From: Prorocentrum cordatum
Lineage: Eukaryota; Sar; Dinophyceae; Prorocentrales; Prorocentraceae
Direction: 5' to 3'
Length of the DNA: 64,000 nt
NCBI GenBank assembly: GCA_963575745.1
Contig: CAUYUJ010018705.1
Coordinates: 125,988 to 189,987 of the forward strand
Shown here: one piece after another, positions 31,251 through 40,604 of the stretch
How the letters are laid out: each line of letters begins with the position of its first letter
How positions within the stretch are numbered: position 1 is the stretch's first letter
Notes under the pieces: generated by a model
Seen by the model: the letters and a program-made list of their open reading frames with translations, nothing else
What the model was told of the DNA's origin: nothing
Databases searched by the model: none
Made by a program: the position numbers and the translations under genes

Positions 31251-32220
31251 CGCCGCCCAAGCCCGGCCCGCGCCAGCGCACCAGCAAGGGGGTCGGAGGG
31301 GGTGGGGGAAGATGGGCGCCGGGCCCATCCCCTCCGCGTCGCTGGCAGCACCGGGTAATCTGGTACCACGCCCAGCGGAGTCCCCCGGCAGCCCACAGCA
31401 TAGGCTGGGCTGCGGTGTTGACGATGAAGGCCAGGGCACCCAACACGAACGTGAAGATGCCTAGGGCAAAGCATAAGACCGCGGTCTCCCACCAATACCC
31501 AAGCATCTTAACGCCCAGGCGGTCGACGGCGGATCCAAACCATCCGCCACTCGTGCGGATCGTGCCCGGGTGGTCGGGGGAGCTTACCCACGCTCCATAG
31601 CCCACGACCTCGAAGACCCAGGCTGCGTCCCCCTGCCTCCGGGGGCGGTGTAGGTACGGCGGCGGTGGGGGTTCGCTCGGCGGCGGCGGTGGGGGTTCGC
31701 TCCGGCCAGCCCACCAATGGGGCAGGTGCGGGACCCAACCACTCCACCCCCAATACCCGTCCGGTCCACGCGGCAGGTCAGGCTCACCCTCGCCCGTCCG
31801 GTTTCCCGGGGCGGACGGCTGCCCAGGCGCGCCCGTGGGCTCGTTGTTACCTCCGTATGCCGGCGTAGCTGGGCTGCCTGTGGGCTCGCCCTCGCCTACG
31901 CGCCCGATGCCCGCGGTCGGGGTCGTTGTAGTCGACCCTGACCGCGGCGGCGGTGGGACGCCCGGCGTCCCCGGGAGCTTGGCCTGCGGCCCTCGCCCCT
32001 TTCCCCCTGCAGGCGCGGGCTTGGCGGGCGGTCCTCGCCCCTTGCCTCGCCCCCCACCGCCTGCCGGCGGCGCTGTCGGCCCGGGCAGGGCTGGCGGCGT
32101 CGGCGCTGGGACCTCATGTCCCCCGCGCCCGAATGGCAGCCAGCCAAGTGCCCCTTGGACCGTAAGAGCGCCGCCCGTAACCAAGATCATCAGGTGCGCC
32201 CCCAGGAAGCCCACAGCCAT
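31030..32220 (-). CDS. YR element 5' ORF: membrane-anchored Pro/Gly-rich protein
   Basis: Starts at ATG 32,220, 74 bp inside repeat A1. The N-terminus is hydrophobic (LGAHLMILVTGGALTVQGAL), resembling a signal anchor. A long Gly/Pro/Lys-rich low-complexity region follows, then PPPPSEPPPPPYL and a Trp-rich part. A strong membrane segment lies near residues 240-275 (VLCFALGIFTFVLGALAFIV). The last ~60 residues (after FYTKG) look out of frame, because the adjacent frame carries better protein sequence, so the natural product probably continues into the linker and polyprotein. No family was recognised. A transmembrane N-terminal ORF is unusual for YR retroelements. It could target particles to a membrane or could be a captured host segment. 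Confidence 0.65.
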   Translation of the reverse strand: MAVGFLGAHLMILVTGGALTVQGALGWLPFGRGGHEVPAPTPPALPGPTAPPAGGGGRGKGRGPPAKPAPAGGKGRGPQAKLPGTPGVPPPPRSGSTTTTPTAGIGRVGEGEPTGSPATPAYGGNNEPTGAPGQPSAPGNRTGEGEPDLPRGPDGYWGWSGWVPHLPHWWAGRSEPPPPPPSEPPPPPYLHRPRRQGDAAWVFEVVGYGAWVSSPDHPGTIRTSGGWFGSAVDRLGVKMLGYWWETAVLCFALGIFTFVLGALAFIVNTAAQPMLWAAGGLRWAWYQITRCCQRRGGDGPGAHLPPPPPTPLLVRWRGPGLGGVVETEFYTKGVRGHQSGGCCCGRGTNRAATCCCVSTGRWPASAATSRTGTDWTATGSTSRSGRSWGAPVASGG

Positions 32221-32293
32221 GGCACCACAGGCGCGCTACCTAGTCCGCGGACTAGCACGGCTGTGGTTATGGCCGCCCCGCGGCCCCCTGGAA

Positions 32294-32398
32294 CACCCGC
32301 GCGTTGGCCAGAGCCGAACGCTACGGACCCAAAATGGTTACCTGAGCCCACACCCCCTCCCACTTAACCTGCAGTCTACAACCAATCAGACTATACAA
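32294..32398 (-). repeat. Split direct repeat A1 (5' end of YR element)
   Basis: A 105-bp repeat ending at CTATACAA (32,398) on the plus strand. It is almost identical to A2 at 17,011-17,115. The first base outside the element is T at 32,399. Any promoter of the element should lie in or just after this repeat; I see no recognisable promoter motif. Confidence 0.92.
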
Positions 32399-32421
32399 TC
32401 TTCGACTCTGATCGGGGAGAC

Positions 32422-32607
32422 GTAAGACCCGGGTACGGGGCACTCGGAAATCCCCGACGAGGTCGTCAAAAAAATGACGAGGCCGAGCCTGCATTTTGAC
32501 GAGGCCTCCCGCTGCAGACATCCCACAAAACTCCTCCTCGTCAAAATCCGAATCGCGGTCGTCAAAAAACGATGGCGAACCCGAGTCCTGGCAAACCCGG
32601 GTCTTAC
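32422..32607. mobile_element. Small element with 13-bp terminal inverted repeats
   Basis: GTAAGACCCGGGT at 32,422-32,434 is a perfect inverted repeat of ACCCGGGTCTTAC at 32,595-32,607. The interior carries GTCGTCAAAAAA and CTCGTCAAAATC motifs on both sides. It resembles a non-autonomous MITE of 186 bp. I did not find a target-site duplication. Confidence 0.5.
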
Positions 32608-32865
32608 GCTCCACTGATCTGAAACGATGGCTGTGGCGCAGACCGGCACGAATCGCCTGGAACGCTCAGGAGAGATCGCCTGCCTCACGCGAGCAGGCGC
32701 TCGACGGCTGCTGACTCGGACAGGCTCGCGCCGCGCGCGCGCCAGGAGCGGATCCGGGGGAGGACGCTCGCGGCGGACAGCGCGACGCCGAGTCCGACCA
32801 CGAAGGTCGCCCGATAAGCGATGTGCGTCTGCGTCTCCGCCCGTGCCTCCGAGCTGAAGACACAG

Positions 32866-33235
32866 ACAGCGGCACCAGCAGGAACTTTCGAAGGTCCGCG
32901 CGGACTTCTTGGATCGGCGCCGGGCCCCCTGCCTTGACGAGCGAACGACACACACCCATACCCATAGGGAGGCCGTTGGGAGGAGGACTGGCTATGGGCA
33001 TGGGTGCGGGTCGTCGGACCCTGGGGAAAACGCTCCCGTTCGAGCGGGGACCCCCCTCCGACAGCACGCACCCCATAGCCCTCTCCGATCCCCCTGATGG
33101 GTAGGGGTGCGTGTCGTTGGCTCGTCATCCCTGGCGTGCAGAGCGCGCCCGGGGGCGGTGCCGAGGCGCAGGCCAGGGGGGGGGCACGTCGCCGACCCAG
33201 AAGGACCCGCGCGGAGCCCGAAGAGTGTCGGGCTG
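32866..33235. repeat. Diverged HP1 foldback with a long loop
   Basis: The left arm CGAAGGTCCGCGCGGACTTC (then TTGGATCGGCGCC) pairs imperfectly with the right arm ending GACCCGCGCGGAGCCCGAAG. The loop of about 300 bp is longer than in other copies. It lies just downstream of the last recognised exon of the hydrolase gene. Confidence 0.5.
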
Positions 33236-33289
33236 TGCTGCTGCCCGCTCTTCGATGCGCGCAGCTGCGGGGGGCCTGCGACGGGCCGG

Positions 33290-36200
33290 AAGAGGTCTGA
33301 CACCTCGCCGACGAGCGAGGGGTCGAGCGGGTCCAAAAGACGGGTTGGGCTCGACTCCTCGAACGCGCCCGCGGACTGCAGCTTCATCAGGTCGACCCAT
33401 ATGAAGTTTGGGTTCAGGCCCCAGCCCCAGTAGTACAGGCGGTCCCTGGATCCCGTCGTGCACGGGGAGGCTGGTAACACTGAGGGCTGAAATCACTGCG
33501 GTGAGAGTGGTCGGAGCAGTGAAAACCACGCTCGCGCGGGCCTGCGCAAACAGAACACAAACGGAGTCCGCGCCCCGACCACCCAAAAAACATGTACTTA
33601 TTTCAGCCCAATGCGGCCACGCGACAGAAAGACAGCTGGAAGCCCTGAGCATGCAAGACAACCTGGCCTGGCCAACATTTGTGTTTCCTGCCTCCGCGTG
33701 CTATTCACGATAACGCCCACTACCAAGGCCGCCCCCCATCCCCGTAACGACACGATACGCGCCGACGCCGACTGGGGATGGCCAGGGATGTCTGACTCCA
33801 AGACGGCGCCAGCGCAGACCGTGACGTGAGAGCCGAAACATGACCACGAGAGCGCGGGCAAAAAACATAAGCGCCTCCGCCGAAGGCCCAATGCCGCATG
33901 CTGGCACGCCCAAAATTTCTACGGAAAACATGGGTACGATGCCCAACGACCAATGTCGCCCAAAACTGAAAGCGACCGCTGTTGGGCAGGCGACCTTCTG
34001 TCTCGAACGGACAACGTCTGCGGCGGTACCGACAGCGAGCCCTGCTCAAAATGGGCAAGAGCTGCGTTCGTCCTCCCCAGTCTCTCTGCACCCGTTTGGG
34101 TCAAGTCGTGCCGGCCATGGAGACACTCAAGACGAAACACAAAGAGCACAAAGGCATCCCCTCCAAGTCCAGGACTGCCCTGCACCCTCGTGCGAGCTGG
34201 AGAAGATGCACCCTCCTGCCCGCTCCTCCCCTGGCATCGCTCGCCACCGCCAGAGAGCACCCGAACTTCCCCAGCAAAGAGCAGACGCCCACGCACAAAA
34301 CGTTAGGGGGTCTTTGTCCCCAACTGCTGGAGGCGTAGCTCGTGTCATCACATCACAAAATCGTGCGTTCGTCCTCGCATGCGAGGCCCAGGACCTTCCC
34401 AGGAGGAGAAGCGGGAGGAGAAAGATACCTCAACCTCCAATCTCAAGGATCCGTTCATGAGCATCATTTAACCGACCCCTATGCCCGACGGCGTGGCCTG
34501 GGCCCCACTGGTCGATTTAACCCCCACTAGATGGGGATATAGGCCGTGTCCTTCGGCTTCTAGGGGTATATCCCCAACTCGGGTCGGTTCAACGATGCTG
34601 GGAGCCTGGACAGGGATAGGGATAAGGGTCGGTTCAACGATGCTGAGTCCCGACCCCTTGCCCCGTGGCAGCTCTCGTCCCGGAACGACGTCTGGTGGCC
34701 CCAAGGCCGCAGAAAACGGGAGCCCAGAGCCGGGATGAGGAGAGGAAGACGATGGCCCGGCGGGGATCTGGGCACCAAGGGTCAGGTCGGCGCGGGGCTG
34801 CCGAGGTTGATGGGGGGGCTGCCAGCGGATGCCAGGGTGGGGCACATCAGACCTTAACCTGGACTGTAAGTGGGCTATACACCCTGCGAAATGCTTTAGA
34901 AATCATGGGTTAAGAAACTCAGAGCCTCAGAACTTGAATAAAAACCCAACACTTCTATCAAAATCTTGGGATTCACATTGAAACGTCAAGAATAATCGAG
35001 ACTCTGGCCGAAAACTCAAGTTTTCTTAAGCAAGGGCTCCTAAGTTCGCGCTTCGCGCTGCGCGAAGCGCGAAGCGCGAATAACTTCGCGCTCTCGCGCC
35101 GCCCTCCCAAAGGGAGAAAAGGAGGACAAGGAGGAGGGGGAGAAGGAACGAGGACCGCGAAGCGCGAAGCGCGAATAACTTCGCGCCCTCGGGGGAGCCC
35201 TTGCTTAAGCATCGCCTAGGGTGTATACAGGTGCCACACGCGGCCTCCAGGGGGTCATAGGCAAGTCCACCATAACGGGCTCCGCCCACGTGGCCCAAAG
35301 ACGTACCCCCCCAGCCACACAGGGCCTCCTCCTCCTCCTCCTCCTCCTCCTCCTCCTCCTCCTCCTCCTCCTCCTCATCCTCCGCTTCCTCCCCCCACTC
35401 CTAGCCCTTTCGATCAGGGTCGGCGGCACCGGCCGTCAGGCCTCTCCAATACGTACCCCCTCAGCCACACATGGGCAATCGCAGTCCGCTCACGAGCTGG
35501 GCTGGGCCATGCGCAGCCCACGATGGCATTCACCGATGACCACCCGACCCCCCTGGCAACCCCCGCGCCGATCCAGGCAGGGAAGGGGCAAAAAGGTCCT
35601 GTAATTTGTCACGCTGGTCCACCACGTCGGATACACGCCGAGCTCGGGGTCGTCGTCAGCGGGCGCGCCCAGAGGCGCGGCGGCTGTCTGGATGACGCTG
35701 CGGACCTCCGCCACCATCGTGTCGCCGTCGGTCGATCTCGGCAGGTAGTGGAGGAAGTAAGCCGCGCGCACGAACCTGGCCAGCTTTAGGCGTGTCCCTA
35801 CCCCTCGTTTCGGCAGGGGCGTGAGGGGGGTACTTGGATCGGCGCGGGGGGGCTAAGGGGATAGGGGGATTAGCACTGGATGCCACGGTGGGTCGTATCT
35901 GGCCTAACCCAGCTAGCCGGCACTGGCTCTGAGTGCCTGAAGTGGCTTCGAAGGTTCGGACACCTCCGCCAACTGGGCGGAGCCCACTCAGCCTGGATCG
36001 CTGCCACCTGCAGCTGCTCATGGCACGTATGATCCACGTATGAGCGGGGCTGTGCCAGATATCACCCACATTGACATCCTCTGGTAGCCCGTTATCCCGA
36101 TTCGCAACCTCCGCGCCGATCCAAGTTCGGAGGCAACTCGTGGGAGCCGCTCTGCAGGGTCCTGCAAGATCTGGCGCTCTGGCTGACCCCCTTTTGCATT

Positions 36201-39200
36201 GACCCCGTCTCTTGAGCCACGATTCAAGAACAAGGATAACCACCACAGGATGCACGAGAACATCCAACAAGCACGAAGAACATTATGGTACCCTCCAGGC
36301 GACCTCGACCTTATACCTCGGCCCGACCGTAAGAATGAAAGCCCCTTGGGCGCCCAGACTGAAGCTTTTCCGAGCGGGCTGGCCATCCGATGCTGTTCAG
36401 GATGGACCGAAGAGGCAAGGATGCAAGGGTACCCTTGGGAAGGTCACCCGTCCTTACAATTGGTTTCGACTGCATCACGAGACTAAGACGCAGCCAAGAC
36501 GAGAGTAAATCGGGTGAGGATACATCGAGAATCTGTGAAATCTGGCCGCTCTGGAAGATGTCTCGGGCGCCGCGGCCTTCTCAGAGCGTTCTCCCGGACG
36601 CTCTGCGAACGTTCTGGAACGATCTGGAACGGACTTACCCTCGTCCTAGCCCCGCCCGAGCTGTCCTCGATCGAAGGGCAGCACTGGGACCCCATGCAAG
36701 ACGGGGAACCGACCCAGGGCAGAGCAGACCTCGTTGGCAGGCGAGGCGAGAGGCGACGAGCGCCGTGTCCGGCCACGGGGGCCGACCCCCAGGGTGCCGA
36801 GCGCGTGGGAACCGCGGCCTTCGCGTGCCGCTCCCCCGTGCAGAGGCAGACAGTCAGACTCGAACGCCTCCCGATCTCCCTCGAAGCTGTGCCAGCAGAG
36901 GCCTCCTCGATGGGGTCGGAGCAGATGGGGCTGGAGGATGGCGCCGCGTCGCCGACACATCGGCGATGCATCGGCAATGCATCGGCGATGCACCGGCGAT
37001 GCACCGTCGATGCATCGTCGTTGTCGGCGATGCATCGGCGACGTCGACGTGAAGCAAATCGGGCTGCACATCGAGCCGCATCGGCGATGCATCGGCGACG
37101 CGTCGCAGTCCTCGGACCCCATCTACTCCGACTCCATTTAGGAGGCCCAAAACCGTGCTTCGTAGGCTCCATTTGATAATCAAAGCTGTCGATTACCAAG
37201 GGGGGAACTTAAGGCTGCCTAGAACCTCGAGGTGGAGGCGATGTCTCCCGGGGGGACTGTCACACGGGTGAACGGCTGGTAGCGCCGCAGATTGGCGATC
37301 TGCCCGGGCATGGGCGGGTCGTTCGCCATGACGGTATCTAGAAAAAGAAAAAACGGCAACAAATTGAAGGGCATCGTTCGGGGGTCGGGGATGGACAGAC
37401 CCCCCTTTAGTAAAACGCGGTTTAGTGAAAACGACCTGAGGCCCAAACCTGGCGGGCGCAAACCTGGAAAATAACGGCCACGGCGCCATCTCGAGAAACG
37501 AAAACGGACAATTCACTAATCGACGTGTCACTGTTGGGGTTCTGTCCTCCCCCGAGGGGGGTCCAGCTCAGGAGGAGAAACGCCGAGATGGAATCGTCGA
37601 TAATTACATCGCCGATTGGGGGTCCACGCATCCCCCCTGAGCCGATCCCCCGCCAACGCGGCTCCTGAGGAGCACAAACCTTCAGGAGTCCGCCCGAGCC
37701 CCCGAAGGTTTGTCTGCAGGGCGGACGCCGCCGCAAGAAACCCTCGCAGGAATCCCGGCTTCAAAATCTCCGCGCGAGCTGCATCTGGGGGGGGGGGGGA
37801 ACCCAAGGCACCCTCAACGCATCAGTTCCTGCTCGCCCGCGGGACGTCACCGCGCAGCGAGTATGCGGCGCGCGCAGCCAAAAACCCGGGGTGCCCGTGC
37901 AAGAAACATGTGGTTTCTTGATGCGTTGATGCGCGTCCCAACCACTGCATGCCGTTGTTCCTTATTCCAACATAGTTCCTCCCCCAGTACACCCTGACCT
38001 CTCCGCCCTCGAACTCGAACACGGCAGAGTCCCCGGACGCGTCCTCAACGGCGACGTGGCTCCCGAGGGCAATGCCCGGCGCCCCGGGCGAGACCTCGAC
38101 CTTGGCGCCCGCCACCCACACCGCCCGCATGGCCGCCACGGCCTCCCCAACGGTGCCGCACGTGTCCAGGAGGTACCGGACGAGCCGGGCGTACGTCGAG
38201 GCACAAAGGATCAAGTGAGCAAGCACTCTCGGAGCTCCGCGCGGGTTTCTTGGATCGGCGCCGCAGCCCCTGGGCGGCGCCTCCGGCGCCGACCCTGGCG
38301 CTCGGAGCACGCCAGCAGGGGGCGGTCCAGCGCCCCTGCAGGAAATCCGCGCGGAGCTCCGCAAGCGTATGTCTGCGCCGCTTTGTGCGAGAACGGCGCC
38401 CATGCACCGCACCATGGCCGGACTCCGCTCAAGCCCCACTCCAAGGCGGTGCTCTGGAGTCCCGAGACGGTGCGGTGACGCACCGTGCGGTGACCTCGAA
38501 ATCACCCAAGACCTCACCGCACGGTCCGTCACGTCAGCGCACGGCCTCGGGACCCTGGAGGCCCCCGTCGCCCGAGACGTCCCCGGAGAGGGACCCTCGA
38601 GCCCCAAACGCGTGCGGTGACCCCGAACCCCCCCCCCTGGCTCACCGCACGGTGTGGTCACCGCACCGTTTGGGGGCCCCCGAGGTGCCGTGCACAGTCT
38701 GCGCGGCCCTGGGGGCCGGAGCACTGTGCGCCGCACCTCACTCCCGCGTCGAGGGTCGGCGGCGCCTCGAGCGGCGCCAGCGCGGCACGGCGCAGGCACG
38801 CGCCCTCCGCGGACCTTCTGTTCCTCGAGTCCGAGACCCCAGCGCGCCCGCCGGCCGCGCCCGCGGAGGCGTACTGCGTGGCCTCCAGGTAGAGCAGGTG
38901 TGCGCCGAGCCCCGCCTCGTTGATGCCGTCGGTGCCCCCGTCGCGGACGTAGTCGACGTCGGAGGAAGGGAGAACTGCACACGCATTCCTACTCCGGGCT
39001 GATGGGCGTGGGGGGGGTACCCCCCGCGACGGGGGTCGACGGCCCAAGATGGACCGGCCAGGGGCCCAAGAGGTCTCCAAGAGGGCCCCAAGAGCGCCCA
39101 AGAGCGCCCCAAGAGCGCCCCAACAAGGCCTCAAGGCATCATGTTTGAGCCTCTCGGGGTGGGGGGGCATGAATTCATTACCCCCCCTGTTTTTGATCCA

Positions 39201-39497
39201 TGGGGCCCAAGACGGCCCCAAGCCTCCCAGACCCCCCAAAAGAGCCCCAAGAGGCCTCCCAGACCCCTTCTTGACGCGAAGCGTCAAGAATTTACGCTTG
39301 TGCCGCCGTCTCCTCCTCGAGAAGCGTCTGCCGGTGAGGCTCGACGTGGCCGTGCTCAGCCACGTGTTGATCGAGGACACGACGCTCCCGTACCGCACGG
39401 TCCAGACCGCCGACGAGCCCGAGGCGCCCAGCCCGCCCTCCATGCGTCCCCCCCGCGGATTCACCATCAGCGAGTCGTTGAACGGGAACACCCAATC
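33290..39497 (-). CDS. Choloylglycine hydrolase / linear amide C-N hydrolase family gene (six exons seen, 5' end missing)
   Basis: Enzymes of this Ntn-hydrolase family (bile-salt hydrolase, penicillin V acylase, acyl-homoserine-lactone acylases) cleave non-peptide amide bonds with an N-terminal Cys. Minus-strand exons: E1 ~39,360-39,497 (DWVFPFND..PRGGR..WTVRYGSVV), E2 ~38,815-38,974 (DGINEAGLGAHLLYLEATQY), E3 ~37,975-38,225 (RYLLDTCGTVGEAV..EFEGGEVRVYW), E4 37,225-37,337 (VMANDPP..IANLRRYQ..PPGDIASTSR), E5 35,599-35,775 (FVRAAYFLHYLP..YPTWWTSVTNY), E6 ~33,290-33,445 (DRLYYWGWGLNPNFIWVDL). In bile-salt-hydrolase terms the Asp of RTMDW, the Asn of DGxNE, the Asn of TNxP and the Arg of SRFVR are all present. 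The exon carrying Met-Cys and the first Arg was not found. The 3' end is uncertain; the frame stays open to 32,992. The substrate cannot be inferred. Splice points for E4-E6 join in frame; the E1, E2 and E3 edges are less certain. Confidence 0.82.
33446..35598 (-). other. Intron 5 of the hydrolase gene
   Basis: Holds mostly unassigned sequence, a foldback at 35,025-35,210 and a (TCC)n run at 35,325-35,378. From about 35,405 it contains a GGGTCGGCGGCACCGGCCGT segment shared with 53,703 and 54,237. No gene was recognised inside it. The donor side is ACAG/GACC and the acceptor is TCCAG/GGACC, so the donor would be GA rather than GT, or the true cut lies a base or two away. Confidence 0.6.
35025..35210. 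repeat. Foldback element with internal GCGAAGCGCGAA repeats
   Basis: CTTAAGCAAGGGCTCC (35,025-35,040) is an exact inverted repeat of GGAGCCCTTGCTTAAG (35,195-35,210). Inside, GCGAAGCGCGAATAACTTCG occurs twice in direct orientation near 35,065 and 35,165. It is distinct from the HP1 and HP2 families. Confidence 0.7.
36500..36660. repeat. Interspersed repeat R3 (copy 1)
   Basis: Shares the order GAGAATCT-TGA, CTCTGGA-GATG, GC(G/A)GCCTTCTC-GAGCGTT, CGCTCTG, a GAACG run and a TAGCCCCG(C/T)CC-like end with 48,775-48,930 and 58,600-58,750. It lies in intron 4 of the hydrolase gene. Confidence 0.7.
36890..37140. repeat. GATGCATCGGC repeat block (copy 1)
   Basis: About ten copies of a 10-13 bp motif containing the ATGCAT palindrome, flanked by GATGGGGTCGGAG and CATCGAGCCGCATCGGCGAT, then a GGACCCCATCTA end. 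The whole block, flanks included, recurs at 55,600-55,790, so the array was dispersed as part of a larger repeat. Confidence 0.75.
38222..38370. repeat. HP1 foldback element beside the exon 3 acceptor
   Basis: The arms CTCGGAGCTCCGCGCGGGTT and GAAATCCGCGCGGAGCTCCG pair with each other around a GC-rich loop. The element lies inside intron 2 of the hydrolase gene, and its left arm touches the predicted acceptor at 38,226. Confidence 0.75.
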
Positions 39498-39599
39498 CTG
39501 AGGACAGCACAACCCACCCCCATCCCCCGGCCAGGACCCCCCCCCGACCGAGTGATCCAGGGAAGGGGGGTCCTGGCTGGAGGTGAGGGTGGCTTTTAT

Positions 39600-40604
39600 G
39601 TTTGGCCCCCAGGGCCCCCCCCCCCCTCGAAAAAAAAACACCCACCCGCAGCCAGGACCCCTCCCCTCACGGCATCCCGGGAACCGTGGCTCGCATGGCC
39701 GCGGGGGAAGGTGGTCTGCTGGCCCCCCGAGAATTTCAAGAAACCACCACCCCCCAGCAGCCATCGGGAGCGGTAAAAGAGGGGGGCGTCCAAGAGGGGG
39801 GGGTGCAAACCATGACCGGCGGCACGTGCGCGGCCCAGCGGGGGGGCCAGGGACGTAGTGAAACTAGAAGAGGCGCCATGAAATCTCGGGAAATATCCTG
39901 GCCGCCGCCATGAGATCCACCCCCCCCCAGTCATCACTCCCCTCTTTGCCGCCCCCGAGGCCTGGACCCCGCCCCCCCCTCCCGACCCGTTGATCCGGGG
40001 GGGGCCCTGGCTGGCGCGCGAGCGAGCGCGCGAGCGAGGGGTCTGCTGACCGCCCGGCGGGCCGGGCGCCCCGTCGACGGCGCGCGGAGGCGCGCCTGGG
40101 CAGACCGAAGGAAACAAACAGAGCGAAGACAGAACCCAGCGCTGAACGCCATCTCGGGGCAATCTGCCGACCCCTTGGGGTCTGCGGCGTGAGAAACTGC
40201 TGCCCTCCCCAAACCCCTCTCCGGGGGGGCCGTCCGGCCAGTTTCGATGGGGGTTGAGGAGTAATGAAACGAAGTGCGCCAGCCTGCGCAAGCGGTCCCA
40301 GCCGCCTCGGAGGTGGTCTTGGACGGCTTGCATGGCTTCGGTATGCCTCTCAAGGGCTCCTCGACGATCCCCGATGGCACCTGGTCGTCCGGACATGGCT
40401 TCAAGATAGCCCTCGGAGCCTCCAAGGGCTCCCAGAGGACCCCTCGCGAGCGCACCCACAAGGCAAAAGTAATACATTCCCAGTGGAACAATTTCATGTT
40501 CGGCAACCTCGCTCCGACGCCCTGACCAGCGACCCGACGCGGGCCACGAGGCCTCCAGGGCCCCACGACGGCTCCAGGCGGCCCTGGGGCGGCCCAAGAT
40601 GAAG
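39600..40604. other. No recognisable gene
   Basis: GC-rich sequence with poly-G/C runs (39,600-39,640) and CGAGCG repeats near 40,015. The first exon of the hydrolase gene should lie upstream of 39,497 on the minus strand, but no Met-Cys start resembling this family was found here. Confidence 0.45.

Larger units (their letters stand above)
16762..32398 (-). mobile_element. Complete YR (tyrosine-recombinase) retroelement with split direct repeats
   Basis: A 15,637-bp element transcribed on the minus strand. In element orientation the order is A1 (32,398-32,294), coding region, B1 (17,325-17,116), A2 (17,115-17,011), a 36-bp spacer and B2 (16,974-16,762). A1 and A2 are 105 bp and differ at only two visible positions; B1 and B2 are 210 and 213 bp. 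B1 abuts A2 directly, and this junction has the sequence expected if the element's two outer ends were joined. That is the arrangement known for PAT- and Ngaro-like YR retrotransposons, in which a circular DNA is inserted by recombination. The coding region has RT, RNase H and a tyrosine recombinase, and I see neither LTRs nor a DDE integrase. The high identity of the repeats and the long open frame suggest a recent insertion. Confidence 0.9.
35776..37224 (-). other. Intron 4 of the hydrolase gene, filled with dispersed repeats
   Basis: Begins GTTCTAG after exon 4 and ends GGCCAG before exon 5. It contains the TCCTGCAAGAT/TTTGCATTGACC repeat (36,150-36,215, related to 60,780-60,890), an R2 copy (36,350-36,475), an R3 copy (36,500-36,660) and the GATGCATCGGC array (36,890-37,130). 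Both splice junctions carry AG/GTTC. Confidence 0.7.

Noticed and set aside
16762-32398. Interpretation as an LTR (copia or gypsy) retrotransposon
   Set aside because: No LTRs and no DDE integrase were seen; a tyrosine recombinase with Arg, Lys, His-x-x-Arg, Trp and Tyr is present and the repeats are split direct repeats.
37822-38982. A single 386-codon minus ORF as the hydrolase gene
   Set aside because: Only its end (from about 38,225 down) matches the family. The upstream part runs through intron 2 and an HP1 foldback, and its sense is replaced by exon 2 in another frame.
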